A stretch of DNA of 64,000 bases from Hevea brasiliensis (lineage: Eukaryota > Streptophyta > Magnoliopsida > Malpighiales > Euphorbiaceae): NCBI RefSeq assembly GCF_030052815.1, contig NC_079498.1:98970041-99034040 (forward strand), in the 5' to 3' direction. Of this stretch, positions 1-13,500 are shown piece by piece (the stretch's first letter is position 1; every line of letters begins with the position of its first letter). Made by a program: the position numbers and the translations under genes. Below the pieces are notes generated by a model. It saw only the letters and a program-made list of their open reading frames with translations, was not told the origin of the DNA and did not search any database.

Positions 1-1765
1 CCACATTTCAATTGGTATTTCATCGGGTCCACAGGCTTTACCCACTTTCATTCTCTTAAGTGCTTCCTTTACTTCTAAAGATCGAATCCTTCTAGTATAA
101 TTTACATTCTTTTCTATTGTTCTATAATCTATATTCACGCTATTACCATTTTGACTATTATTAAAGAGATCATTAAAATAATTTCTCCATCTTTCTTTAA
201 TGTCCTCATCTTTTACCAACACTTTTCCTTCTTTATCCTTAATGCACCTAACTTGATTGAGATCTTGACATTTCCTTTCTCTACTCCTTGCTAATCTATA
301 AATATCTTTCTCCCCTTCTTTAGTTCCAAGTTTCTCATATAATTTTTCAAAGGCCTGTGCTCTTGCTTGGCTAACTGCCTTTTTTGCCTCTTTCTTTGCT
401 ATCTTGTACTGTTCATATGCCTCATTATTATCACATTTAGGTAATTTCTTATACCATTCCCTTTTTCTCTTCACTGCCTTTTGTACTTCCTCATTCCACC
501 ACCATCTCTCTTTTGAGGGTGGTCCATATCCTTTAGACTCTCCAAGTACTTTTCTAGCTACTTCTCTAATCTTTGATGCCATCTGTATCCACATATCATT
601 GGCCTCCATATCTAGCTTCCATACTTCGGACTCGAGAAGCTCATTTTTGAACTTCACTTGCTTTACTCCTTTGAACTCCCACCACTTTGTTCGAGCTACA
701 CTATTTCTTCTAACCTTACTTGAATTGTTCCTAAACTTGACATCCAAGACCACCAACCTATGTTGACTTGTTAAAGCCTCTCCTGGAATGACCTTGCAAT
801 CCTTGCATAGAGCTCTATTTGTCTTCCTGGTTAAGAGGAAGTCGATTTGGCTTCTATGTTGCCCACTTTTGAAAGTCACTAAATGTGACTCTCTTTTTAT
901 AAAGTAGGTATTTGCTAGTATTAGGTCGTATGCCATAGCAAAATCCAGGATGCTTTTTCCCTCCTCATTTCGACTGCCTAAACCAAAACCTCCATGAACA
1001 TTCTCATAACCTTGCCTATCACTTCCTACATGTCCATTCAAATCTCCACCAATGAAAACATTCTCTTCATTCGGTATGCTTTGCATTAAATCATCCATAT
1101 CTTCCCAAAACCTTTGTTTACTCTCCTTTGTCTAGTCCTATTTGTGGGGCATAAGCACTAACTATATTTATTGTTTCTCCTTCTAGTACTAGCTTTACTA
1201 GTATAATTCTATCTCCTACTCTTTTCACAGCTACTACTGCGTCTTTCAATGTTCTGTCTATGATTATACCCACTCCGTTCTTATTTCTCTCCTTTTCGGT
1301 AAACCACAGTTTGTACCCTGAATTACCCACTTCCTTACTTTTCTCTCCTACCCATTTAGTCTCCTGAATGCAAGCAATATTCACCCTTCTCCTTTCCAAG
1401 GTATCCACAAGCTCCATCAATTTTCCTGTAAGTGATCCAACATTCCAAGTAACAACCCTGATCCTCCTCCTATCCTGCTCCTTCCTAATTGGTCTCCTTC
1501 TATGATATCTTCTATTGTTTTCTATATCTATCTTGTGTTCTGTTCCACTATTTGTTCTACTATCTGTCCTATGGACTAACTTCTTTACCCACACCCGTCC
1601 ATGATGTGGGAACCCTTGCTCACTTAACACCACACCCGGGCGCCGGCATGGCGCGTCGCTTTCGGTGAACGCCCTACACCCTTGCATATTTATCACTACA
1701 CCCGGGCTCCGATGTAGCGCGTCGTTAGTAGAGGACGCCCCAACGTTTATATCATTTGAATCCAT
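1..1765 (-). pseudogene. LINE ORF: AP-endonuclease and start of reverse transcriptase, frameshifted
   Basis: From 1765 the reading frame gives a basic N-terminal leader and then an endonuclease/exonuclease/phosphatase domain, with RVVTWNVGSLTGK, CIQETKWVGEK and later, after a frame change, VFIGGDLNGHVGSDRQ. These are the catalytic N, E and D/N blocks of LINE endonucleases. A stop at 1118-1120 follows GLDKGE; coding resumes at once in another frame (ESKQRFWEDMDDLMQ) and stays open to position 1, ending in the RT-N motif KVGKACGPDEIPIEM. One single-base frameshift is therefore the only lesion I see here. The part after 1118 is easily missed because it has no stop inside the window. Probably inactive because of the shift. 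Confidence 0.88.
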
Positions 1766-1871
1766 ATCATAGGGTGTGACGAAATTTTTACGCTGGTTGT
1801 CACCTACCGCAACCCTCCTCCTTTATCCGGGCTTGGGACCGGCTAAGCGCAAACTACTTAGGCGGAGTTAA
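1..1871 (-). mobile_element. LINE (non-LTR retrotransposon), 5' portion, runs off left edge
   Basis: The minus strand carries the 5' leader (about 1766-1871, including a stretch typical of plant LINE starts with CCGGTCCCAAGCCCGG near 1825), then an endonuclease region and the start of a reverse transcriptase, in that order. The 5' end abuts copia integrase coding sequence at about 1871, so the LINE lies inside the copia element in the same orientation. The rest of the RT and the 3' poly(A) end are outside the window, so target-site duplications cannot be checked. That it is a LINE is seen in the protein domains. That it inserted after the copia is inferred from copia coding being interrupted there. 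Confidence 0.9.
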
Positions 1872-3814
1872 GCTATAGAAACTGCATCATATCAAAATTG
1901 TTTAGGGACTTTTATTTGAAAAAGGAGTGCCCGTGCTACCTCAAGAAGATGTCTATTTTTTCTTTCCTCAACCCCATTCTGCGATGGAGTATCAACACAA
2001 GATGTTTGATAAAGAATGCCCTTTTGTGACATATAGGCTTGAAAATTGCCAGAAATATATTCCTTAGCATTATCACTTCTCAATATACACATAGAAGTAT
2101 TAAATTGAGTTTGAATCTCAGCACAAAAGGCACAAAAAATAGAAAATGATTCCGAACGATTCTTCATTAGAAACAACCAAGTAACACGGGAATAATCATC
2201 AACAAATGTAACAAAATACTTGAAACTAGTTTTAGAAGTAATAGAACAAGGATCCCAAATATCAGAATGAAACTAACTCAAAAGGGACGAAGCCCGTTTA
2301 TTGACTCTAGGTGTAGAAGGTAAATGACGGTGCTTAGCAAACTGAAATGACTCATACTCTAAGACGGACAAAGACTGAAATTGAGGACATAATTTCTTCT
2401 AGGTAGCCAAGGAGGGATGGCTCAAACGACAATGAATTTCAAGCAGAGTTAAGGTGCTGGAGCAAGTAAGAGATCGCGGTACATATTTATTCAGGATGTA
2501 GAGACCACCGGACTCATATCCTCTACCAATAATCTGCTTCGTCGTAAGATCCTGAAACAAACAATAATCAGGAAAAAAGAAAACCGAATAATGTAAGGCA
2601 CGAGTAAGTTTACTAACTGAAAGCAAATTAAATGAAAATTTAGGTAGACATAAAACAAATGATAAAGAAATAGATGACGTTGGATTTGCAGTACCCAAAC
2701 CCATGACACAAGAAATAGAACCATTAGCTAAAGTAACTGTAGAAGAGGTAGGATGAGACTGAAAAGATGATAGAACACTAGAATGACCTGTCATATGATT
2801 TGTAGCACTAGAATCAATGACCCATTTGGATGAGGAAGATACAAGCCATGTAGTGGATTTACTTGACTCAACAATAGCAGTGACAGGGGAATTATAGGCT
2901 TTTAGAGATGCCTGATATTGAGAAAATTGTGCATATTCCTCTGCAGATATTAAGACAATTTTCTCAAATGAGGGTGCAACTGTAGACTCATCTATTGCCA
3001 TGTTTGCCATCTGAGACTGCTGATTCTTCCCCTGAAACTTTAGACAATTGTATTTTGTATGAAAAGGCTCATGACAATAATAACAAATAACTCCTTTTGA
3101 GTCCATATTAGAATTGGTTTCCCCATTACGCTGATTACTTCTATTGCTTGAATTTCCTCCTTTATTTCTCTGTTGTCCATTCATATTTCGACTAACAAGA
3201 GCACCACTAGTAGTTTGTGGAAGTTGGGTACTTTCTGTACGAAGGACACGTGTGAATGTATCATGTAGAGAGGAAATTTCAGAGCTGGTCTCATATTTTG
3301 AAGGAAGACCTGCAAGAAAACTCATAACAGCCATCTGCTCTTGTTGAGCCTGCTGGACTTTCACATCAGGGTTAAAAGGCAACAAGACATTAAGTTCTTC
3401 ATATACTTTATTAAATTCCATAAAATAAGCCGTGAGAGACTTATCCTGCTTCTCAGCATGATAGAATACTTTGCACACATCATAAATACGAGAAATATTT
3501 CCTTTACCAGAATACAGAAAATCTAAGTAATCCATCAATTTCTTAACAAATTTACAGTGATTAATTAAACTAATTACCTCACTATGAATTGAATTCCGAA
3601 GTTGCAAAAACAACCGAGCATCTTCCCTAAGCCAAGCTTGCTTTGTATCATCAGTGGGTGGATCTTTAGTCAGATGATCATCCTTGTCAATACTTCGTAA
3701 ATAGACCCTGACGGTCTTACTCCACTCCAGGTAATTTGAACCATTAAGTTTGTGTTCCGTGATTTTAGTTATCAGTGGAATCACATCAAAAATAATAGCT
3801 TTATTGTCCGCCAT
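1872..3814 (-). pseudogene. copia gag-protease-integrase polyprotein, disrupted
   Basis: The first frame (3814 to 2399, 471 residues) begins MADNKAIIFDVIP and shows a copia-type gag (UBN2-like), a CCHC zinc knuckle (CYYCHEPFHTKYNC), a protease block where the usual DSG reads DSS (VIDSSATNHMTG), and the GAG-pre-integrase region ending HCRLSHPS. A TAG at 2399 interrupts it. Translation continues in the same sense with another stop near 2275 (before FHSDIW) and then the integrase core (2176-1892) containing ILRSDNAKEY and TPSQNGVEERKNRHL. A third stop replaces the Trp expected after KVPKQF. The changed protease active site and at least three nonsense codons mark it as inactive. Confidence 0.88.
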
Positions 3815-4130
3815 TAGATGAAATTAACAAAATTCTAACACAGATTAATAACCAACTCTGTCCCAATCTTCAAACAAATTCAATAAAACTTAGAAACAAA
3901 AGAATTCCATGAAAACAGAACCTGAAATTGCTCAACAGTGAACTGCACGGAGGAGAGAAATATTTGAGATCCAAAAGAAATGCCCCAAACTGAACAATGA
4001 ACCACGGAACTGGAATCACAAAGTTGAGGCGACCCTGGGACAAGAGGTGCCACTGTCGGACGTCACCAGAGAAGAACCAGAGAAAAAAAATTTTATTTCA
4101 AAAAAAAAAATTTCAGGCTAAGGAATCTAA

Positions 4131-4142
4131 GCTCTGATACCA
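4131..4142 (-). other. copia primer-binding site (initiator Met tRNA)
   Basis: The minus strand reads TGGTATCAGAGC directly after the LTR end. This is the complement of the 3' end of plant initiator tRNA-Met, the standard primer for copia reverse transcription. Confidence 0.85.
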
Positions 4143-4306
4143 TGAAGTGAATATTTTCTGTGTATTTTCTTGAATGAGATACAAGGTATTTATATACAAA
4201 GAGTCCTATAATTAAGTATTCTAATTGGGAAGAGATTCCAATAATTATGCTAACTAATTAATAAAGAATATTATGTACATAATTATAAGATTGACTTTCT
4301 ATAACA
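4143..4306 (-). repeat. copia 5' LTR (164 bp)
   Basis: On the minus strand the segment starts TGTTATAGAAAG at 4306 and ends CACTTCA at 4143, followed without spacer by the primer-binding site. A TATA box (TATATAAATA, minus strand, about 4187-4196) sits where a copia promoter should. The other LTR is outside the window, so LTR identity and age cannot be judged. Confidence 0.8.
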
Positions 4307-4510
4307 TGTATCTTTGGGTTTAATGCATGTTGGCCTCTCATCTGCATACACCTCTGTGTCAAGAGTGTGTGAGCATGGATTACTCAACCTCAAATTTTGT
4401 TTTTCTTTGCATTATGGATACTCATGCAGTATCACAACTTTAATGATGTTGCAGCTTATTATGCAAAAAGTAGATACCTTTCTCCTACTATTGAAATATT
4501 TTTTACGCAG

Positions 4511-7500
4511 TGAATAAATGGATTTCTGAATTAATTGCAAGTGCCACTGAGAAAATGATGAAGCAGAAAGATGAGAGGTACATTTTTGTGTTTAATCATT
4601 TTCTATAACAACAAAAAGATTGAAAATTTCTGAGATTCAAAAGTGCAGTTGTTATATATGCGTGATGTCTTTGAAGCTATGGCACGACATTGACTAGTCT
4701 TCAAGCAAACGTAAAGTACTTAAGTGGCCTCTCCTCTTGATGAGTCCCAATGCTTGGTGACTGGTGAGACAGTCACAATGGTCCACCCACATATTTTCCC
4801 TGCATTCCAGTTATCTTCTTTACAATAAACCAGAAATGTTCTCTCATCTCCAAGATTTTTACTAGTTTTGAGTGCCATCAAACAGTTCCATATGTACTCT
4901 TTTGATTGGCTTTTACACTCAAATAGATATGTTCCTTCACAGGATTAGAAGGACAGGAGAAATTTTGACGCATATTCGCACTTTAAAGATGTATGGTTGG
5001 GAGCATCTTTTCTCTAGTTGGCTGATGGACACAAGATCCTCAGAAGTGAAGCACTTAGCTGTATGGCATTGTACTTAATTCCTGGGTTGTCTAAGAGTAA
5101 TGCAGTTTATACGCATTATTCTTTTACTTCAAATGCTTGAACAAATGTCAATCATTATGTTTGCTCTTTCATGTCAGACACGTAAATATTTGGATGCGTG
5201 GTGTGTTTTCTTTTGGGCCACAACACCAACTCTCTTCTCTTTGTTCACTTTTGGACTTTTTACTTTGATGGGACATCAGCTTGAGGCTGCTACGGTATTT
5301 TGATCATAACCCATGTGATATATTAATAATAAACTTCTTTTTGTTTCTCTATTCAATGTTTATTATTTGTTTTGGTCCATTTCTTAGCAACAATGCAATA
5401 GCTACAAAAAATATTGATTTCTTTGAGAATCTTTGTTGCAGGTCTTCACTTGTGTTGCCTTGTTTAATAATTTAATCTCTCCTCTCAATTCATTCCCATG
5501 GGTCATCAATGGATTGATTGATGTAAGTTGTATGTGTACTGCAATGTTTGAACAAATATTCCTAATGTGGTGATTTCTGATACCTGCATTTTCTCTTTGA
5601 ACCAGGCCTTTATATCAACCAGGAGGTTGAGCAGGTTTCTTTGCTGTTCAGAGTACAGACATGAACTTGAACAAAGAGCTGAATCTCCTTCAGTTTTAAA
5701 AAATTACCAGTCTGACATTATCTCTGAAGACATGGCTGTTATAATGCATGATGCATGTTGTGCTTGGTCAAGCAGCGATGAACAGCAACAGAATTTGGTG
5801 TTAAATCATGTGACTTTGTCTGTTCCAAAGGGGTCATTCATTGCAATAATTGGAGAGGTTAAAATTCAAACCCAAGCCAATTTTTTTATAATTCTATATG
5901 CCTTTTACAATTACAGCTCTGAACAGGAAAAAGAAAAGGGGGGAAACCTAGATATAGCATTACTACAGCTTCGAGGTAACTTAATACCTAGTTGAACAAA
6001 AGATAATGTTATGAATATTAATAAGGGCTGTAATTGTATGGTGAAGGGAGTAGAATAAGTAGATGTAGTTGAGATGAGTTGATAACTGTATAGGAGTTGT
6101 TATAGTAGTTGAAGTAGTTGTTATAATTGACGGGAACAGTTAGTTAGTAGAAGAGATGATGTATAAATAATTGAAGAGATGTAACAGAGGACTATCTAAG
6201 AAATATCAATATTACAATCAATTTTTCTCTCTAATTCTCACTATCTTCCTTCTTCTCCTATTTCTCTTTCCCTTTCTTCCTCTATCTCTTCCTAATTTCT
6301 GTTCTTCTCTGGAATTGAGAAATACTGCTTTGTGACAGATTATAAGAAGATATACATTTTCATTCCAAGTTCTGATGATAACTCAATGAAATACTCTATT
6401 TCTACAAGTCCTGTTCTTTGTTCTTCCTTCTTCTTGCTAACATCAACTATCCAGGTTGGTTCAGGTAAATCATCGTTACTGAGTGCAATTCTGGGGGAAA
6501 TGTGGCTCATCCATGGGTCAGTACATTCAAATGGATCTCTAGCATATGTACCACAGGTTTATACTCTTATTCTTGGTAGGACTTGCATAGCTTGCACCTT
6601 TTGATGCAAAATCTTTTCATTGGCCTTTGTTGAAATTGCAGGTTCCATGGATTTTGTCTGGAACAGTACGTGACAATATTTTATTTGGGAAGAGTTATGA
6701 ATCAAAAAGGTATAATTCTATCATTTTGAAAAGCTTTTTACTTTTCTTGTGCTGAAAATCCTTAATGTGTTGCTTTTTTTTGTTGATTGCGAAGATTTTT
6801 CTGGCTTTATATGCCAATCTTGTTAGGAAGGAATGAGATAATTGTGGTTCTAGGTGACAATTGTGGCATATTATGCCAAGAATCCAGAAAGGCATTTTCC
6901 TGCTTTACAATGGTGGTTTTACTGATTTCTTTGATTTTTTTTTCCGCTACTTGTCAGATATTCAGATACTTTGAAGGCTTGTGCACTAGACGTTGACATT
7001 TCATTAATGGCTGGAGGGGACATGGCTTATATTGAAGAAAAAGGAGTCAACTTATCTGGTGGACAGAGAACTCGTCTTGCTTTGGCAAGGTTATATCCAC
7101 CCTATATTTACTTTTTCTGCCTTCTTGATAGAGAGAAGCTTGAACTTTTCTGTTTATTGTGGCTGAGCTTCCTATATTAGTGCAAAATTGGTTTTATGTG
7201 TCTTGTTTTTAGTATTTTTATCAATGATCAGAGCATATCTTATCATCTAATGTTATTTTCTTTCTTGTTTTATAATATTTGTTTATCTGATCTGAAAATG
7301 ATATGCAACAGGGCTATTTATCAGGGATCAGATGTATATATGCTTGATGATGTCCTCAGTGCAGTTGATGCAGAAGTTGCAAGGTTGATTTTACACAATG
7401 CTATTTTAGGCCCTCTTATGAATCAAAAGGCTCGTGTTCTTTGTACTCATAATGTCCAGGTAGTTGCCTTGATTCCTGTTCTTTTGCTTGAATGTTCTCA

Positions 7501-10500
7501 TTTGCTTTTTAAGACATACATTGGAAGAAAAATGATCTCTGTCTTTCTTTCTTCTTTTTTTTTTTGGGAAGTTGTTTTATTGTAATCATGTTTTGAATTT
7601 TTTCAGTGTTTGGAGTACATAGGAGAATGAGTCAAATGAAAAAAAAAATCCTGGTCAAAGATAAAGCAGAGCCATTTTCCAGGAATGTGAATTCTTGTTT
7701 GGAAGAGGAATTTTTATCCAGGCTTTACAAACTTATTAATCACATAGTATTTCCTTATTTATACAAGCATTATTATGGCTTTCTTTATTGAAAGAATATT
7801 AAGCTTTTCTGAAGTATTTCAGACACCAGATGACCAGAATGATTCCCAAATGATCTTCAATGTTGCAACCAAATTAATAAGCTAATTTATTATTTCAAAA
7901 ACTTTTGAGTGACAGGATTAGGAAAGCATCTTGCATTTTCTTTTTCTAATAATTTGTAGGAAGAAAAAGATATTGAGAAAAGAAAGAGAGTTATTGGCTT
8001 CTCTAATTCATATTTTCTTTTTATTAAATCATATACAAGACTTCTAAAATAGGAAGATAACTAAAAAGGAATAAAACCTATAAAGTAGGCTAATAATACA
8101 GCCATAATTAAGTGATATACAGCAAATAAAAAGAGAAAAATATAACAGCAAATAAATCTCTAAAATTATGGTAAATAAATCTCTAAAAATGTGCTAATCC
8201 CTAAAATCATGCTAACCCAAATCAACTCCCATTTTTCAGCATAATGCTTACCTGAAAAGACATTGTTATGTAAAGATTAGAATATTTGATAGTAAAAATT
8301 ACTAACTGTATGAAGCAGCTTATGTTGTTGCTAAAAAAAAAAAAAAGGGCAACCTAATCTGATAATTGAAGTAAAACATGAATTGCAAATACATTGGCTG
8401 CTAGAGGAAAAGTTCAACATGGTGAAGATTTGTGTCACCAATCATATATTGTGCTTCTTGCATTTTCTGTGTTAAGTATAAACCTCTTCACTGTTGAAAA
8501 GGTAATAGCATGAACTTCCATCCACTTTGTACTTGCTAGCACATCTACCCTGAGAAAATGGACAGAAAAAAAAAAAAAGATACATTAGCATGACAGGAAA
8601 GAGGGAGTGAATGGTAGAAAACAACATAGATATGGGTTTTTGAGCGTGGAAACAAGTTATCGTGTGACGTAAGGAGAATATCAATGACTGGAGGAAGAAG
8701 CTAATCTGCCACAGAATCATCTCTTTCATTTTATCTACCTTCATTTGATTGTCCCTAATGATTATTTCCATTGATATCTGAGGTAGCAAATAAAACTAAG
8801 GCTTTAGCTATGATGTTACTAGATCCAATGGAGTAGTGGTTGTTCTGTAACATGTCCAGTTGACATTTGATGCATTGGTTTTGACAATAATAAAATCAGA
8901 TCAACACAAGAGGGAAGCAAAAATTTAGGTTACTCTAATTCTCACCTCTTTTCGCCTTTTTTTTTTCCCTCTCTGGGAAAGTCAAAGCATTTTGATTTTT
9001 TAAAGATAGTCCTAATGGAGAATGCTATGTTTTTCTCCAACCACAATAACAGCGAGATATCCCAACTAGTTACATCATCAATTTTTCACAAAACTTAAAG
9101 GAGCTGAATTTTCAATTGATACTTGGCTTGCAATTTTAATGATGCTTATTATTAACCTTTGCATGCATAGTGTTAACTTAGGCATCCATCTGGTATCCCT
9201 TTTTGTTCCTCTGTGTCTTCTGATCACTGATGCTATCTACCCTCCTATCATGTGGTTTTATGTCATTCTGATGAGCACTTAATGTAGCTTTTGGGTAGCT
9301 GCATTGCTACTGGTTTGCTTCCTAACCTATTACTTGATGAAAGGAGGGAAGAACTAGTTTCCTCATTAAGAGGGAAAAAGATCTAGAAAGAAAGTATAAG
9401 AAGGTAGATTGGAGAGTAACTACATGGTTTCACTTTTATCTCTTTTTCTTTATAATACAACAGCAAGAAGTCCCTACATGGAAACAACTAGAGGAAGGCA
9501 AAGTGAATCAGTTCTTTCATTTGATGAGCACAGTGACAAGCACCAGCTTAAAGTTTGGTGCTTCTTAAGAAGACTCTGCTATTAAATTGGTTTGAAGAAA
9601 AAAATTCTTAATTATGAAAATGTCTTTCACAGTGTTAATGGATCTAGAATGATGAGCCTGCCTGAATGGTACGCTGGAACATCTTACATTATTTGTAATA
9701 GATAGAAAAAAGGCGATGAAAGACTTTGTTATGCCTTCTCTTTCTTGAATATCCTGTGATAATAGTATAATTGGAACTTGGATTTATTATTTGTTCTTTT
9801 CTGGATATCAAAAAAGGCTAGTTATATTAGATATAGTTTCTACAATGGCTGATGGACCTGATGGTTTTGGTTTCTTACCTTGAATGAGTTCTGTGGTAAA
9901 TTCCAATATCTGGATAACTTCTAATTTATTGATAACCCATCTGAAGTTCCTTAAATGAGCTGATATTGAAAAATGAATTTATTCCAAATTTTCTGTGGCT
10001 GTTGTGTCACAACAGACATATTGCTTGGGAAGTGGAAAACTGAGCATGATTGTTGCATGCTATCTAATTGAAAATAGTTTTGTTTCATGTATGAAAAATG
10101 TTGTGAACTTAACTTGAAATTAGAATGTGCCTTGTGGATTTGAGTTGGCTGTCATGACCCTTTCAGGCAATATCTTCTGCTGACATGATTGTCGTAATGG
10201 ACAAAGGACATGTGAAATGGGTTGGAAGTTCAGCTGACCTGTCAGTATCATCATTCTCAGCATTCTCTCCACAGAATGACTTTGATATATTACCAAATGT
10301 TCAAGGACGAGAGCTCAGCAAAAATACTTCTATCGAAGGCAGAAATATTTTCAGTTTGGAGGAAGAATTCATACACATTTCAGAGGAAGCACAAGAGATT
10401 GTTGAAGTTGAGCAGAGGAAAGAAGGCAAAGTTGAACTTGCTGTATACAAGTAATAATTGCCACTTAATATTTCCTAGCTTGGAAGGAATTCCAATATTT

Positions 10501-13500
10501 TCTAGGCAGGATGGTTAGAGATTTTCCATTTAACTTTCTTGCCGGTTGACAAAAGAAATTTAGTTTGTCATCTAACCTTTTGTATTGTTAACATTCGCAA
10601 TTAATATTTTTTCCCACAGGAATTATGCAGCATTTTGTGGCTGGTTCATCACTGTTGTAATATGCCTTTCAGCTATTTTAATGCAAGCTTCTCGCAATGG
10701 AAATGATTTGTGGCTGTCATATTGGGTGGATGCAACAGGAAGTAGTCAGGCAGACTACTCGACATCCTTTTATCTGGTAATTCTTTATCCTACAGGAAAA
10801 TACTACCATTAGTTATGCAGTTTGGCTGTATTAATTTTATGGGCCCTTTGCTTCTTATCCTATTTTTATTCTGCAAATAATAATCCAAGGAATGATTCTT
10901 GCTGCTGATAATATGAAGAACAATTAAGCATGTAACCTGTGACGTATTAAGTTGCCATTCACCAAGTCATAAGCAACAATCTTAAGAAAATTTAATCAAC
11001 ATTTGCGCAAGAACATTTCATAATGGGTAGCCCTTTCATCAAATATTGAATTGGAAAGTTTCAATAATATTAATATATGTGTATTTGATTTCCAAACTTC
11101 GTATTAGAATTTTTTTTCAAAGTATTGTGGATGGCCTATAGAGAAGTAAGTCTTCTACATTGTTTCTTTTGATTGGTGGGAATACAATTATTGATTGTGA
11201 TTAAGACTTATTAAGTTTCTACATGATATCAGCACTTTGTTGTGAGATGTTTGAAAAGGCGTGGGAAGTGTTAATTAGTTTTAGTGTTATTTAAATTTGC
11301 TAATTGGAATTTTTTGCTAGACAATAATGGATTTGCTATTCCGCAATTCAATAAGACCTAAGATTCCTAGATTAAACCAAGTGACTTTATGTAGATGATG
11401 TTTTGGCTGTGCAGATGCTTGTTCCAATATTCTTAAACAAATCAAAGAATTAGATTCTTAGTAGAAAGTTACCATGCAATTCTTAAAATGACAGGTACAC
11501 CATAGTCCATTTTAGTCAACTCCCAACTAAGTGCAGTGTATGAAAAATATTGCTCTTTATGATATTTTACGCATGTATTTTGCGGTTTTTTTTTTTTAAC
11601 TCAAGTTTAGATATGAAGTTGTATATTGCAATTTGCCTTTATCTGTTCAGTGGGGGATCAGTTCTATTGTTTAAGTGAACATAGAGGGGGGAAAGAGGTA
11701 AGGGAGCTTGTCAACGGGAGGTTTATTTCATTCTTCTTTGACTTGGCAATCAATGTTGCAGGTTGTACTCTGCATCTTTTGTATTGTAAATTCGTCTCTA
11801 ACACTGGTTAGGGCGTTTTCATTTGCATTTGGTGGCTTACATGCTGCAGTTCAGGTGCACAATACATTGCTCAATAAGATAATTGATGCACCTGTGCAGT
11901 TCTTTGATCAAACACCTGCTGGAAGAATACTTAACAGGTGGGAATAAGATGCTATTTTATGATCAAGTCATTATTGTTTTTCTGATCTTCAACCATCAAC
12001 ATATTTGTTATGCTTTCTAGGTTCTCTTCAGATCTCTATACAATAGACGATTCTCTTCCTTTCATTCTCAATAGTCTCCTTGCCCATTTTGTTGGCCTGT
12101 TGGGAATAGCAGTAGTCTTGTCGTATGTACAGGTAATAACAAAATTCTTCACTTTGCCCATCAGTGAAAAATCCTTTTTTTTATTTTTATTTTTTTTTTT
12201 ACTGGGCTTATATGTATGCAGGTTGTCTTCTTGCTATTATTATTGCCATTTTGGTTTATTTACAGCAAGCTGCAGGTATATGTTTGATTTCAGATCGCCA
12301 GAGACATATTTCAATTATAGCATCAACTTTAAACTTTTGAAACAAAAGAATATATGCAAAAAAATTATTGTACTTTATTTACTTCTATTATTATATACAA
12401 ATCAGGAATGATCCCATCTTTGGATTAAGTGAGAAATGTTTAAAATTTATAAAGTTACAACCTAAATTGGACAGATAAAAACAATTTGCATTTTTTCTGT
12501 ATATGGATTCCAAAATTTAGCAACCTAATATCTTTGCTTCTGCATCATCACTCTCTCCCCATTCCCATTGACGGATACACTTTCAAAAAAGAGGGGTCAA
12601 CTGACCCCCCTTTTTATAAAAATATTCCATACACATATATGTATATGTTTAAATTGACCCCTCATAAATTTAATTATTGAACCCTCTTTGTGATAAACAT
12701 TCAAATAGATTATTCATTTGTATGACTTACTTGAATCTAGTAGCTCTTCTTTTCACATGAAAATGTTTGGTTAGATTAATTTAATTCTATCCTACTAAAT
12801 TTTTATATGATAAAATCTTAATACTTGAAAATAAATTTGAAAATTTTATTTTTTATATGTTGATCCCAGGAAAATTTTTTTCTAGATCCACAACTGCTAA
12901 TATGTTACATGCTGTGTAAACCTCTTAGAACATGCTACAGACATTAGGGAATCACCAGTTTACCAGGATTAATCCTTCAGTAAGGAAATATAGGATCTTA
13001 TACATGACGTAGTATTGTATTTTATCTCATTTTCTATGAAATAGATTATATCTTCTTCAGTACATGCATAGCAATGTTCTTTGTTTGTTAGATTATGACT
13101 ATAGCTGATTCCTTCCTCAATTTTTTTTTTTTTTTTCATTTCTGTAATTTTTCACTGTTCCCTTTATATCTAAAATGGAGGGAAATATGTGAAGTTTAAA
13201 GCTTTCTACTCAGTCAGAAGTTCTTCAGTTCTTCTACAGATCAACATCAAGGGAACTGCGAAGGCTGGACAGTGTTTCTCGTTCTCCTATTTATGCAACC
13301 TTTACAGAGACACTTGATGGATCATCTACTATAAGGGCATTTAAGTCCGAGGTAGACATTTGAATGTATCTCTTTAGAATGATTTGTTAACACTGACAGT
13401 CAGTTACATCTATTCTCTTCAGCTGTCATAAATTAGAAACACAATCATTTGGGGAAAACAAATATTAGAAAGGAAAAATGATGTCCATCACAAGTCTCAA

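Larger units (their letters stand above)
1872..4306 (-). mobile_element. Ty1/copia LTR retrotransposon, 5' part, interrupted by the LINE
   Basis: Minus-strand order is 5' LTR (4143-4306), methionine-tRNA primer-binding site, leader, gag, protease and integrase. Coding breaks off in the integrase core at about 1872, where the LINE begins. RT, RNase H and the 3' LTR are not visible and presumably lie left of the LINE. The element sits in the intron immediately upstream of the ABC transporter exon at 4511, antisense to that gene. Several in-frame stops show it is dead. Confidence 0.9.

Noticed and set aside
404..766. 120-codon plus-strand frame
   Set aside because: It is antisense to the LINE endonuclease/RT region, which carries clear domain motifs on the minus strand.
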